Positions 36,259 through 46,783 are shown, numbered from the stretch's first letter. The stretch: 64,000 nt of DNA from Thiomicrorhabdus cannonii (GCF_013391695.1 NZ_JACBGH010000010.1:1-64000), one strand, 5' to 3'. The notes: generated from the sequence alone by a model not told the origin. A program made the numbers and translations.

Positions 36259-36969
36259 TTACTCCGAGGGATTAGTGGATTGTGTGGATTGTTTTAAACT
36301 CTGCGCACTTTGCGTTTGCAGGCCGCTGGCGATATAGACCAGTGCGAGCATGCCGAAGATATAGGCCTGCACCAGTGCTTCGATAATGTGCAGCGCGAGA
36401 ATCGGAATGGGGGCGAGAAACCCCGCCACCATCAGAATCAGCAGGGCGGTCATTTCCAGGCTCATCATATTGCCGAACAGACGCACTGCCAGCGCCACCG
36501 TGCGGGTGATTTCGCTGACAAGATGAAACGGCAGCAGGAAAGGCGTGGGGGTCAGGTAGTGGTGCAGGTAGGCCTTGAGGCCGGAAATGCGGATGCCGTA
36601 CCAGTGCACCGACAGGAACACCAGCGCGGCGAGCGCGGCCGTGGCGGAAAAGTCGCGGGTGGGCGAATGGGCGCCAGGAATCAGGCCGATGAGATTGGAC
36701 ACTACCAGAAAAATCCACAGACTGCCGACAAACGGCAGCAGGCGTTTGGCGTGTTCGGGGGCGACGGCGGCAATGGCGTCTTCCATGGCAATCACCACCG
36801 CTTCGATGGCGGTTTGCATTTTGCCGGGTGCGGCGGCCAGGTGGCGGGTGTAAACGCCGATAAACAGCGTCAGGCCGAGCAGAATCGCCCAGGTGGTGAC
36901 CACCGTGCTGGTAATGCCGATAGGACCAATGTTAAATAGGCTTTGGATGGCGATTTCCGATGCATTCAT
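36259..36969 (-). CDS. atpB: N-ATPase subunit a
   Basis: A 236-residue polytopic membrane protein with five to six helices. The fourth helix region SEITRTVALAVRLFGNMMS holds the essential arginine (ALAVRLFGNM), and the last helix has HIIEALVQAYIFGMLALVYI. It forms the ion half-channels against the c-ring. It matches the shorter a subunits of the alternative F1F0 family. No AtpR gene intervenes between it and atpQ, as the genes are only 15 bases apart. Confidence 0.92.
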   Translation of the reverse strand: MNASEIAIQSLFNIGPIGITSTVVTTWAILLGLTLFIGVYTRHLAAAPGKMQTAIEAVVIAMEDAIAAVAPEHAKRLLPFVGSLWIFLVVSNLIGLIPGAHSPTRDFSATAALAALVFLSVHWYGIRISGLKAYLHHYLTPTPFLLPFHLVSEITRTVALAVRLFGNMMSLEMTALLILMVAGFLAPIPILALHIIEALVQAYIFGMLALVYIASGLQTQSAQSLKQSTQSTNPSE

Positions 36970-36984
36970 CTTGGCTGATTCCGC

Positions 36985-37281
36985 TTAGGGGTTGCGTTTG
37001 ATAAACAGATAGACGTTCATGGCGCCGATAAAGACACCGAGCAGTATCAGACTGACCGTCCAGCTGGTAGAGTAACGTAGCGCTTCCTGCTGGTCGAGCC
37101 AGTGGCCGAGATAGGCGCCGACCACAATCGGCAGCGCAATTAGCAAGCCGATGGTGCCCAGATAGACGGTTTGCGCCAGCAGGGTCGAACGCTGTTTTTC
37201 CGCCTGCTGCAGGCGGTTAACCTGGCGTTCGACCTGTTTTTTGAGAGTTTCTTTATCGGTCATCTCAGTCATCTCAGTCAT
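36985..37281 (-). CDS. atpQ: N-ATPase small membrane subunit AtpQ (AtpI-like)
   Basis: About 98 residues starting at one of three closely spaced Met codons (37281, 37272, 37263; MTEMTEMTDKETL). A charged helix (KKQVERQVNRLQQAEKQRS) is followed by two membrane segments, TVYLGTIGLLIALPIVVGAY and SWTVSLILLGVFIGAMNVYL, with GHWLDQ between: the AtpI/AtpZ-type pattern seen for N-ATPase AtpQ. It probably helps c-ring assembly or Mg2+ handling. A second small gene, atpR, normally follows but is missing here. A repetitive CATCTCAGT run covers the start codons. Confidence 0.78.
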   Translation of the reverse strand: MTEMTEMTDKETLKKQVERQVNRLQQAEKQRSTLLAQTVYLGTIGLLIALPIVVGAYLGHWLDQQEALRYSTSWTVSLILLGVFIGAMNVYLFIKRNP

Positions 37282-37300
37282 CTCATTACCATCACAGCGC

Positions 37301-37696
37301 TCAGCCACCCGGCCTGTTGAGTTTCCAGAGGCGTTTGAGCACCTCTTCTTCCATGCGCCGCAGGCTCTGTTTTTGCTGCAGCAAGGCCATTTCTTCTTCC
37401 AGAATCTGCTCCTGCAATATCCGGCTGATGCGGGTGTAGTCGTCGTCAATCACAAAGTGGCGCGTCGAGAGCGTCAGCACATTGTCGTCAAAATAGAGCA
37501 GGGCGCCGGGGGTGGCCAGATAGTGCCAGCCATCCTCCTCTTTAAAACGCGCCAAGCCGATCTGCAGCGAGGTCATAAAACGCGCATGACCGCTTAACAA
37601 GCCGAAACTGCCGCTGGCATCCTCGCCGACAAACGCCGTGACCGCCTCGAAGGTCTGGCTGTGGGTGCTGTCCTGGAGTTGCATCACAAACGGCAT
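37301..37696 (-). CDS. atpC: N-ATPase epsilon subunit
   Basis: About 131 residues from the ATG at 37696 (MPFVMQLQDS). The beta-sandwich part shows VGEDASGSFGLLSGHARFMT (the usual GxxGILPxHAP region) and WHYLATPGALLYFDDN, then a helical tail. The final residues KLNRPGG and the stop lie in a copy of the dispersed repeat, read in a third frame, so the repeat has set or replaced the natural C-terminus. It lies 11 bases after atpD. Epsilon couples rotor and head and can inhibit hydrolysis. Confidence 0.88.
   Translation of the reverse strand: MPFVMQLQDSTHSQTFEAVTAFVGEDASGSFGLLSGHARFMTSLQIGLARFKEEDGWHYLATPGALLYFDDNVLTLSTRHFVIDDDYTRISRILQEQILEEEMALLQQKQSLRRMEEEVLKRLWKLNRPGG
37307..37324 (-). repeat. 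Dispersed repeat at the end of atpC
   Basis: AAACTCAACAGGCCGGGT on the coding strand, read as K-L-N-R-P-G just before the atpC stop: the third reading frame used by this repeat in the window. Confidence 0.85.
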
Positions 37697-37707
37697 GGTC
37701 TGGTCAC

Positions 37708-39111
<1,404 letters not shown>

Positions 39112-39187
39112 CTACTTAACAAATGAAGTTCCATTATAGTCATTGCCATCCTGAGGACTGGGTTTTTCACTGCTTTGTTGAGCCAGG

Positions 39188-40285
39188 TCAATCGAGGCGT
39201 TTACGGAAACGCTTGAGCGCGAGCAACATCGTCACGCTTGCAAAAGCGATTAAGGCCAACAGCTCCGGCCACAGTTCGCTCAAATCGGCACCGCGCAGAA
39301 TGATGCCGCGTATCAGACGCTCGAAATGAGTCAGCGGCAGGATCTCGGCAATCCACTGTGCGGCTTCGGGCATGCCGTCAAACGGGAACATAAAGCCGGA
39401 GAGCAGAATGGACGGCAGCATAATGAAAATCGTCATCTGCAAGGCCTGCAGTTGGCTTTTGGCAAGGGTGGAGAACAACAGCCCCAAGGTCAGATTGGCG
39501 GCGATGAACACCAGCGCGGCGATATAGACATCCACCAGCTGGCCGCGCACCGGCACATCAAAAATCACCAAACCGAGCAGCATAATCAGCGTCACCTGGA
39601 AGAATCCAATGGCGATATAGGGCAACATTTTGCCGAGCATCAGTTCGTTGGAGGTGATGGGGGTGTTGATGAGCAGTTCGAGATTGCCGCGCTCGCGTTC
39701 GCGCACCAGCGAGATGGCGGTGAAAATCACCATGGTCATGGTCAGAATCACGCCGATTAACCCCGGAATGGTGTTCATGGCGGAGCGTTTTTCGGGGTTA
39801 TAGAAGTGGCGCACTTCAAATAGGCGGTTTTGGGGCGGCACGCTCTGGCTGTTAAGGTGGAAAGGCATGGCGGTGAGCTGCTTGGCAGCTCCGAGAATAA
39901 TCGGGTCGCTGCCGTCCACCAGCAGTTGTGCGGCGGCGCGCGAGCTATCCTGTAAGCGCCGCTCGAAGTCGGGCGGGATGACAATGCCGATACTGATTTT
40001 TCCCTGTCTTAAAAGGGTTTCAATTTCCTCGACATGGTGGACGTTACCTTTCAGTTTTATGACTTGCGATGCCTGCAAATCGGAAAGCAGGTCGCGGGAG
40101 AGTTGGCTGTGCGACTGGTTGAGCACCACCGTGGGAATGGCGCGGATATCGGTGTTGATGGCATAGCCGAACAGCAGGATCTGGATAATCGGGATGCCGA
40201 AAATCATGGCGATGGTCAGGCGGTCGCGCTTGAGCTGCCAGACCTCCTTGCGGAAAACGGCCAGTAAGCGGCGCAACGACATCAT
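39188..40285 (-). CDS. ABC-2 type transporter permease
   Basis: A 365-residue membrane protein of the ABC-2 (YhhJ/YbhR-like) family. An N-terminal helix (LTIAMIFGIPIIQILLFGYAIN) is followed by a roughly 150-residue extracytoplasmic domain and then five helices, with LVRERERGNLELLINTPITSNELMLGK typical of the family. It overlaps the ATPase gene by four bases. With the HlyD-like lipoprotein it forms a three-gene exporter for an unknown drug, lipid or other compound. Confidence 0.9.
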   Translation of the reverse strand: MMSLRRLLAVFRKEVWQLKRDRLTIAMIFGIPIIQILLFGYAINTDIRAIPTVVLNQSHSQLSRDLLSDLQASQVIKLKGNVHHVEEIETLLRQGKISIGIVIPPDFERRLQDSSRAAAQLLVDGSDPIILGAAKQLTAMPFHLNSQSVPPQNRLFEVRHFYNPEKRSAMNTIPGLIGVILTMTMVIFTAISLVRERERGNLELLINTPITSNELMLGKMLPYIAIGFFQVTLIMLLGLVIFDVPVRGQLVDVYIAALVFIAANLTLGLLFSTLAKSQLQALQMTIFIMLPSILLSGFMFPFDGMPEAAQWIAEILPLTHFERLIRGIILRGADLSELWPELLALIAFASVTMLLALKRFRKRLD

Positions 40286-41241
40286 TTGGGTGCATCCATT
40301 TTGCGCGGTTTTTGGGTAGCTACCACAAACACGTCCTCCAGGGTCGGTTCCGTCAGACTGATGGCATGCTGCGCAATTTCAATTTCGGACAGGCCGGCTA
40401 ATTGCTGTTGCACATAGGTTACCGGATCGGCAATGTTTTTCTTGACCAGCAGGCGCAGTTGGCCGCCCATTTGCGACAGGCTAATGACCTCCTTGGCCTG
40501 TGCCAAGTGCTGTTTGAGGGCGGGGATCGAGCCGTTGTCGATTTTGACGACCCACGCATCGAGATTGGCAATCATCTCGGCAGGCACGCCTTCGGCTGCT
40601 TTGCGCCCGTGGTCAAGAATGGCCAGTTGGTGGCAGCGTTCCGCCTCATCCATATAGTGGGTGGAGAGCAGTACAGTGACGCCATCATCCACCAGATTGA
40701 ACAGGGCTTCCCAGAGGTCGCGGCGGCTTTGCGGGTCGACGCCGCTGGTCGGTTCGTCCAGAAACAACAGTTGCGGTTGGTGCAAGGTCGCGGCTGCCAA
40801 GGCCAGCCGCTGTTTCTGGCCTCCGCTCAGGGTGCCGGCAAGTTGATGGCGTAGTTCGTCCAGTTGGTAGGCCGCCAAGGTTTCTGCAATGCGGCTCTTT
40901 TGCGTGTTGGTCGGCAGCGCGTAGGCTTGAGCCATAAAACGCAGGTTTTCCTGAACGGTCAGGTCGTCATAGAGCGAAAATTTCTGCGTCATATAGCCGA
41001 TGCGCTGCTTGAGGGCTTCGGACGCTTCGGGCAATTTGAGTCCCAAAACTTCAATCTCGCCAGCGGAGGGCAGCAACAAGCCGCAGAGCATACGCATGGT
41101 GGTCGATTTGCCGGAGCCGTTTGGCCCTAAAAAGCCGTAAATGCTCTGCTTGGGAACCGTCAAATCCAAATGATCCACCGCCACCAAGTCGCCAAAACGG
41201 CGCGTCAGGCCGTGGCATTTGATGGCGGCTGTTGAATTCAC
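40282..41241 (-). CDS. ABC transporter ATP-binding protein
   Basis: A 319-residue ATPase with Walker A GPNGSGKSTTM, Q-loop YMTQKFSLYDDLT, signature LSGGQKQRLALAAATL, Walker B LLFLDEPTSGVDPQ and H-loop LSTHYMDEAE. The C-terminal 90 residues form the extra domain usual for ABC-2 exporters. Both ends overlap neighbouring genes by four bases (ATGA), so it is translationally coupled to the HlyD-like and permease genes. Confidence 0.93.
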   Translation of the reverse strand: MNSTAAIKCHGLTRRFGDLVAVDHLDLTVPKQSIYGFLGPNGSGKSTTMRMLCGLLLPSAGEIEVLGLKLPEASEALKQRIGYMTQKFSLYDDLTVQENLRFMAQAYALPTNTQKSRIAETLAAYQLDELRHQLAGTLSGGQKQRLALAAATLHQPQLLFLDEPTSGVDPQSRRDLWEALFNLVDDGVTVLLSTHYMDEAERCHQLAILDHGRKAAEGVPAEMIANLDAWVVKIDNGSIPALKQHLAQAKEVISLSQMGGQLRLLVKKNIADPVTYVQQQLAGLSEIEIAQHAISLTEPTLEDVFVVATQKPRKMDAPK

Positions 41242-42236
41242 CGTGCGGCTCCTGCATCGGTTGTTTGCACTTTGTCCAGATCAAAGACCACAGTGAGCGG
41301 CAGGCCGGCGGGCAAGTCGTGCAGATCGGCCTCGATATCAAGCTTGGCGGTGTAGCTTAGGCGTGAGCGGTCGCCTTCGGTGAGTGCGTAATAGGGGGTG
41401 AAATCGGGATCGCTTTGAATGGAGCGCACCTTGGCGCGCATGACATTTGCCACGCCGTCAATCTGCACCTCGGCCGGCGTGCCGGGTTTAATAAAGGCGC
41501 GAATCTGTTCCGGTACATGCACGCGGGCATAGGGTTGTTTGCCTGAAAGCAGCACGGCGACCACACTGTGCGGTGCGGGTTGTTCGCCAAGTTGGAACGG
41601 TAGGCTATCTAAAATACCGTCAACCGGCGCGCGAATCTGATGGCGTTCAAGATTAATCTGCAAATGGCTGACTTGTTCATTGGCGGCGTCCAATGCTTGT
41701 TTGGCCTGTTCAAGCTGTTCGCTCCGCGTGCCGCTCTGCAGCAGGGTCAGATTGGCCTGGTTGGCATTGAATTCGGCTAATGCGGTCTGATAGTCGTTTT
41801 TGGCGCGGTCCAAGTCGTTTTGGCTGATGAGTTTTTGAGCCAGCAGTTTTTGCAGACGGTTCAGTTCGAGTTGCGCCAGATTGAGCTGGCTTTGCGAGCG
41901 CAACACGGCTTGTTTAGCTTGCTCAATCTCTTCAGGACGTGGCCCGTGTTGCAGTTCGTCGAGTCTGGCGGCGAGTTGCTGCCGGTTGGCCTGCGCCTGT
42001 GCCAGATCGGCCTGGGCGCGGCGGTCGTCCAGTTTAAGAATGACCTCACCCGTGGACACGCGGCTGCCTTCTGCGATGCTTCTCTCGACAATCGATTCAC
42101 TGGCTTCATTAATCAGCTCGACGCGATCCCAGGCGAGTTCGCCGAGTGTTGTGCCGTTTTCATGTTTTGAACAGCCTGTCAGCAAAGCCGTCAGCCAAAA
42201 CGGGATAAGAAAAGCCGCAAACCAATTCATACGCAT
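41238..42236 (-). CDS. HlyD-family periplasmic adaptor lipoprotein
   Basis: A 332-residue membrane fusion protein. A lipobox LTGC (Cys22) follows the signal helix. Next come a lipoyl half (SRVSTGEVILKLDDRRAQAD), a long coiled-coil hairpin rich in Gln/Ala/Leu (about 75-190) and the returning lipoyl half (IRAPVDGILDSLPFQLGEQ). This is the YbhG type that pairs with the downstream ABC-2 exporter genes. First gene of the operon; divergent from the WYL regulator gene. Confidence 0.9.
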   Translation of the reverse strand: MRMNWFAAFLIPFWLTALLTGCSKHENGTTLGELAWDRVELINEASESIVERSIAEGSRVSTGEVILKLDDRRAQADLAQAQANRQQLAARLDELQHGPRPEEIEQAKQAVLRSQSQLNLAQLELNRLQKLLAQKLISQNDLDRAKNDYQTALAEFNANQANLTLLQSGTRSEQLEQAKQALDAANEQVSHLQINLERHQIRAPVDGILDSLPFQLGEQPAPHSVVAVLLSGKQPYARVHVPEQIRAFIKPGTPAEVQIDGVANVMRAKVRSIQSDPDFTPYYALTEGDRSRLSYTAKLDIEADLHDLPAGLPLTVVFDLDKVQTTDAGAAR

Positions 42237-42410
42237 AAACGATCTTGTGGGATTTGATGGTTTTTATCTTACTCCAATCGCCCTTCATATTGAGTGGTTT
42301 TGCTTTCATAGAGAGAGGGTTGTTAAAAGTTAAACCGATCTTTTACTTGTGAGCCAACGCGTTTTACGTTAAAAATTCATTTTCATGGGTTTTTATACGT
42401 AGTTGTGTTT

Positions 42411-43382
42411 ATGGATAAAGAAGAGCGTCAAAAAAGTTTGTTGCAACGACTTCCTAAAAATCACCGCGGAATAGCACTTAATTGTTTAGCGCAGGCGTTT
42501 GGGAAAAGTCAGCGTACTATCCGGCGGGATATTGAAGAATTGGTCGAAAAGCGCCATGCGCCTTGGTTTATCAGCGATGGGGTGGTGTACCTTGATCTTT
42601 CCAGACAGCAGCAAATCGAATTGGAAGGTTACTGGTTTACCTCAGACGAACTGTTTTCGCTGCTTGCGCTCTATCATGCAATGGATAGTCTGTCGGAGGG
42701 GTTGCTGGCAGGCCATTTTGCACAGATGAAACAACGCATTCTTGAGCTCTTAGGAACTCAAAATGAGAGCCGCTATTTAACGCAGCACGTTAAGATCGTG
42801 CCGATTGCCAGCCCGCCGATCAATAATGTTAACCTCAATCAAATCACCGCGGCTATTGCTGCCCAAACGCGCTTGAAAATTCATTTTTGGAACCGTCACC
42901 AAGATCAGCAAGATTGGCGCGAAATTTCACCGCTGCAACTCGTGCGCTACCGCGACCGCTGGTTTGTGGACGCGTTTTGCCACCAACGCGACGCATTGCG
43001 CAGTTTCTCGCTGGAAGCCATTCTCGACATCAAGCCGCTGAATAAAGCGGTTTACATGCCACAAGCCGACGCTCTGAACCGATTTTATCAATCCAGTTAC
43101 GGGATTTTTAACGGCAATGCCGACAAAACCGCCGTGCTCCGTTTCAGCGCCTATCAGGCGCGTTGGGTCAAAGACCAGCAGTGGCATCCGCAGCAAGTAT
43201 CACGGGTGTTGGAAGACGGCCGTTTGGAACTGCATTTACCCTACGGACAAGATGCCGAATTAATTCAGGATATTCTCAAATTCGGCCCCGAAATTGAAGT
43301 CGTCAGCCCACCCGAATTGCGCGGTAAAGTCGCCAAAATACTTTATGAGACCTTAAAACACTACAGTGATGTGCTAGCGTGA
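42411..43382 (+). CDS. WYL-domain transcriptional regulator at the CRISPR locus
   Basis: About 323 residues from the ATG at 42411 (an in-frame GTG lies two codons upstream). An N-terminal DeoR-like helix-turn-helix (HRGIALNCLAQAFGKSQRTI, RRDIEEL) precedes a WYL domain with ISPLQLVRYRDRWFVDAFCH, the classical nucleic-acid or ligand-binding block in which WYL is degenerate to WFV, and a C-terminal WCX-like region (HPQQVSRVLEDGRLELHLPY). WYL proteins regulate CRISPR and other defence loci; this gene ends 55 bases before the cas3 remnant, in the same direction as the cas genes. Control of the locus is inference. Confidence 0.87.
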   Translation: MDKEERQKSLLQRLPKNHRGIALNCLAQAFGKSQRTIRRDIEELVEKRHAPWFISDGVVYLDLSRQQQIELEGYWFTSDELFSLLALYHAMDSLSEGLLAGHFAQMKQRILELLGTQNESRYLTQHVKIVPIASPPINNVNLNQITAAIAAQTRLKIHFWNRHQDQQDWREISPLQLVRYRDRWFVDAFCHQRDALRSFSLEAILDIKPLNKAVYMPQADALNRFYQSSYGIFNGNADKTAVLRFSAYQARWVKDQQWHPQQVSRVLEDGRLELHLPYGQDAELIQDILKFGPEIEVVSPPELRGKVAKILYETLKHYSDVLA

Positions 43383-43417
43383 CAGGATTTGTCACAACCA
43401 TGTGATAGAGTCATGAC
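43379..43417 (+). promoter_or_regulatory. Candidate operator/promoter region ahead of the cas genes
   Basis: Between the WYL gene and the cas3 remnant lie two short palindromes: GTGACA-N5-TGTCAC at 43379-43395, overlapping the WYL stop, and GTCATGAC at 43410-43417. They are good candidates for a dimeric repressor site. No clear -10/-35 pair was identified by eye. Confidence 0.35.
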
Positions 43418-43437
43418 TACTATTTAGTAAGGAAGCT

Positions 43438-43611
43438 ATGCAACATTTTTACGCACACTCGGGCCGTAATGCAGATAAATCTGATTGGCAGACTCTCCAA
43501 GATCATTTGCAAGTGGTGGCCAATCTCGCCAAACACAATGCTCGCTATTTTTGTGCGCAAGAATTGGCGTATTTGGCAGGCTTGTTGAGCGATTGGGAGA
43601 GGTTTGAATGA
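43438..43611 (+). pseudogene. N-terminal remnant of a second type I-C cas3
   Basis: A 57-residue open frame starting after a TAAGGAAGCT ribosome site. It reads FYAHSGRNADKSDWQTLQDH and LAYLAGLLSDWERF, matching the first segment of type I-C Cas3 HD domains (YAHSGR...DWQPLxxHL...LAGLLHDLGKY) but not the full cas3 that follows, which begins FIAHPSNKGEDQ. The HD pair is damaged (HD to SD) and the reading breaks off at once; one extra T would restore S-D-L-G. It overlaps the cas3 start by four bases (ATGA). Probably the stump left when the cas3-to-cas7 block was exchanged; it might still serve as a leader peptide coupling translation. Confidence 0.75.
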
Positions 43612-46052
43612 ATAATTTAAAAACGAGTAATGTAGAGTTTATAGCTCACCCTTCAAATAAAGGAGAAGACCAATCATTAGATGGTCACCTGTTTGATGTA
43701 GCAGAACTTACTGAAAAGTTGGCAGGAAAGGTAGGGCTACCGAAAGCGGGGTATTTGATAGGATTGTTACATGATTTTGGTAAGTATAGCTTTTCATTTC
43801 AAAATTATTTACGTTCAGCCGTTGGGCGTATTGATCCCGATTCTGAAGATTATATTGATCCAATAAGCCATAAAGGCCATATAGATCATTCCACAGCAGG
43901 TTCTCAGTATTTATTTCATTCGTTAGCAAGTGAGTTTAAGGGCGAAGGACAGGTTGTGGCACAAGCCTTATCGCTTTGTATTGCCTCTCATCACAGTGGT
44001 TTAATTGATTGTTTTAAGTTGGATGGTACAAATCACTTCGTTAAGCGAATTAAAAAAACAGATTATGAAACTCATCTTCAGGAGTGCCTGCAAAATGCTT
44101 CAGAGATATACACTCAGCATCTCAAATCCCATCTCAATAAGGATTTGGTAGTGGAGTTTCTTGAGCAGCTTAAGCGAGTTAGTGAGGAACAACGTCATTC
44201 TTGCATTTCGGCATTTAACAAGGGTTTTCTAGTTAGGTTTCTGTTCAGTTGTTTGATTGATGCTGACCGCATCAATAGTGCGGATTTTGAAACGTCTGAA
44301 AACGCGGATAGGAGGTTTAGAAAACCCGACTGGAAAGTTGCTATCCAGCGTTTGGAAACGAAGCTTAACGAATTTAAATCAAGCTCTCAAAAAGACCCGG
44401 TATCACCGATACGAGAAAAAATTTCGGATGATTGTTTTCAGCGTGCTACCGAGTCACAAGGTTTGTATTCCTTAACCGTCCCAACTGGTGGAGGAAAAAC
44501 CTATGCTAGTTTGCGCTATGCATTGCATCATGCCAAGCATCACGGGCTTGAGCGGATTATCTACATCATTCCATACACTTCGATCATTGAACAAAATGCT
44601 CAAGCAATTCGAAATGTGATTGAACATGAAGCTGATGACCTTTCGTGGGTGCTGGAGCATCATTCTAATTTAGAACCTGAACATCAGACTTGGCACAACA
44701 AAATAGCCAGTGAAAATTGGGATTCGCCAATTGTTTTAACAACCATGGTTCAATTTTTAGAAGTTTTGTTTGCAGGCGGAACAAGCCGCGCGCGGCGATT
44801 ACATCAATTGGCTAATGCAGTTTTGATTTTTGATGAAATTCAAACCTTGCCAGTTAAAACCACACATTTATTCTGTAATGCGCTTAATTTTTTGACGGAT
44901 TATTGTGGCACAACCGCCTTACTGTGTACGGCTACCCAGCCCTTATTGAATAGGCTAAAACGCCCAGATAAAGGACAGCTAAATCTCTTGTCTGAAAATG
45001 AATTGATTAGTGATGTAAGTCAGTTGTTTGAAGATTTAAAGCGTGTAGAAGTCAAAAACTTATGCAAGTCATCTGGCTGGACTGAGGCAGAAATTTCAGA
45101 TTTGGCGTACAAACAATTTGACGTTTTAGGCAGTTGCTTGGTAATCGTAAATACCAAGGATTGGGCGAGCAAGCTGTATCAATCATTGCAAAACCAAGTA
45201 GATAGTAAAGCGCTTTTTATTCTAAGTACAAACCTTTGTCCGGCTCACCGCAAAGCGATTTTTGCAGAAATGAAACAGCGTCTAAACGATGATTTGCCGG
45301 TCTTGTGTATTAGTACGCAGTTGATTGAGGCAGGCGTTGATGTAGATTTTGCTTCGGTTATTCGATTTTTAGCAGGGTTAGATTCTATTGCACAAGCCGC
45401 TGGGCGTTGTAACCGTAATGGTAAACGTGAGCTATCGACAGTCTATGTCGTGAATCCCGACGAAGAAAAAATAGACTTATTACACGAGATTAAAGTAGGG
45501 CGCGACAAAGCAAGGCTAGTCCTAGACTCAGGTGTGCAAGATATTCTTTCCCCGCAAGCTATGTCGCTTTATTTTGAGCATTATTTTTACCAGCCAGACC
45601 GTGAGAAATTAATGGTTTTTCCATTAAAACATGACCCTGAGGAAAATATTCTGAATTTATTAAGTTCAAACGTAAATATTCCAGTAAGCGGCCTTAATAA
45701 CTCTGATTACCCATTTCTAAAACAGTCTTTTATGACCGCAGCTGACGAATTTGAAGCCATTGATTCACCCACAAAAGCGGTTATTGTGCCTTATGGTGAA
45801 GGGGAGGCGGTGATTGCAGAGCTTTGCCGAGTGGAAAAGCGTTTTGATTTAAAAGCCTATAAAAAAGCCTTAAAGCAGGCCCAACAGTACAGTGTGAATG
45901 TCTTTCCAAATGTCTGGAGTCGGTTAATTGATGCGCAAGCTATTGTCGAAATACAAGGAGAAGGTATCTATTACTTAAAAAATGAACACTACAGTAAAGA
46001 GTTTGGCCTGTCGGAAAAGGTAGTTTCGACAATGGCATTTTATGATTGTTAA
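43608..46052 (+). CDS. cas3: CRISPR-associated nuclease/helicase Cas3 (type I-C)
   Basis: An 814-residue Cas3. The N-terminal HD nuclease shows GHLFDVAELTEKL (His27), GLLHDFGKYS (His55-Asp56) and CIASHHSG. The SF2 helicase follows: Walker A VPTGGGKTYASLRYA near residue 291, DEIQ box near 407, TATQPLLNRL, and the C-terminal helicase half with CISTQLIEAGVDVDF and AAGRCNRNGKREL. It unwinds and degrades target DNA recruited by Cascade. Its base composition is visibly AT-richer than the flanking chromosome. Confidence 0.95.
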   Translation: MNNLKTSNVEFIAHPSNKGEDQSLDGHLFDVAELTEKLAGKVGLPKAGYLIGLLHDFGKYSFSFQNYLRSAVGRIDPDSEDYIDPISHKGHIDHSTAGSQYLFHSLASEFKGEGQVVAQALSLCIASHHSGLIDCFKLDGTNHFVKRIKKTDYETHLQECLQNASEIYTQHLKSHLNKDLVVEFLEQLKRVSEEQRHSCISAFNKGFLVRFLFSCLIDADRINSADFETSENADRRFRKPDWKVAIQRLETKLNEFKSSSQKDPVSPIREKISDDCFQRATESQGLYSLTVPTGGGKTYASLRYALHHAKHHGLERIIYIIPYTSIIEQNAQAIRNVIEHEADDLSWVLEHHSNLEPEHQTWHNKIASENWDSPIVLTTMVQFLEVLFAGGTSRARRLHQLANAVLIFDEIQTLPVKTTHLFCNALNFLTDYCGTTALLCTATQPLLNRLKRPDKGQLNLLSENELISDVSQLFEDLKRVEVKNLCKSSGWTEAEISDLAYKQFDVLGSCLVIVNTKDWASKLYQSLQNQVDSKALFILSTNLCPAHRKAIFAEMKQRLNDDLPVLCISTQLIEAGVDVDFASVIRFLAGLDSIAQAAGRCNRNGKRELSTVYVVNPDEEKIDLLHEIKVGRDKARLVLDSGVQDILSPQAMSLYFEHYFYQPDREKLMVFPLKHDPEENILNLLSSNVNIPVSGLNNSDYPFLKQSFMTAADEFEAIDSPTKAVIVPYGEGEAVIAELCRVEKRFDLKAYKKALKQAQQYSVNVFPNVWSRLIDAQAIVEIQGEGIYYLKNEHYSKEFGLSEKVVSTMAFYDC

Positions 46053-46066
46053 CACAGGAGGTTCAC

Positions 46067-46783
46067 ATGCACGAAACCCCGAAGAATACGGTCAGTTTTA
46101 AGGTAAGTGGGCGCTATGCGTTATTTACTGACCCGGTTACAAAAGTGGGAGGAGAAAAGTGTTCTTATCACATTCCGACCTACGAAGCGATTAAAGGCAT
46201 TTTAAAGTCCGTTTATTGGAAGCCAACTTTGATTTGGCACGTAGATAAAGTAAGAGTTATGAAGCCTATGCGCACGCAAACTAAAGGAACGAAGCCTTTA
46301 GTGTGGGGAGGAGGCAATAGTTTAGCGATTTACACTTTTTTGCATGATGTCGAGTATCAAGTACAAGCACATTTTGAATGGAATGAACATCGTCCCGAGC
46401 TTGAGCGTGATCGTATTGATGGTAAGCATTTTGCAATGGCGAAAAGGTTCATTGATAAGGGTGGTCGCCAAGACATTTTTTTAGGGACACGCGATTGTCA
46501 AGGTTATGTAGAAGCCTGTGAATTTGGTGAAGGTGAGGGGGCGTATGACCAAATAGATGAACTTGGATTCGGTCTAATGTTCCACAGTTTTGGTTACCCT
46601 GACGAAACAGGAAAGGATGAGTTGAGTGCCAATTTTTGGCAAGCAACCATGAAGCAAGGTGTTCTGCACTTTCCTCGCCCTGATGAGTGTGAGCATAGTC
46701 GCGTTGTGCGGCCTATGACAGCAAAAACGTTTGAATTGGATGAAAATCAGAAACCTGTTGAACAGGAAGAGGAGGCGATATGA
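46067..46783 (+). CDS. cas5c: Cas5c (Cas5d), crRNA-processing Cascade subunit
   Basis: A 238-residue type I-C Cas5 starting at the ATG at 46067, which has a strong AGGAGG site; an upstream TTG reading is less likely. The N-terminal RAMP block FKVSGRYALFTDPVTKVGG and SYHIPTYEAIKGILKSVYWK is diagnostic. In type I-C this subunit replaces Cas6 and cuts the repeat hairpin to make crRNAs, then stays on the 5' handle. It overlaps cas8c by four bases. Confidence 0.93.
   Translation: MHETPKNTVSFKVSGRYALFTDPVTKVGGEKCSYHIPTYEAIKGILKSVYWKPTLIWHVDKVRVMKPMRTQTKGTKPLVWGGGNSLAIYTFLHDVEYQVQAHFEWNEHRPELERDRIDGKHFAMAKRFIDKGGRQDIFLGTRDCQGYVEACEFGEGEGAYDQIDELGFGLMFHSFGYPDETGKDELSANFWQATMKQGVLHFPRPDECEHSRVVRPMTAKTFELDENQKPVEQEEEAI

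Noticed and set aside
37281-37449. Longer N-terminus for AtpQ
   Set aside because: It is the atpC coding sequence read in another frame and is Cys/Lys-rich without family similarity.
40390-40410. CAGGCCGG in the ABC ATPase gene as a repeat copy
   Set aside because: Only eight bases match; expected by chance in DNA of this composition.
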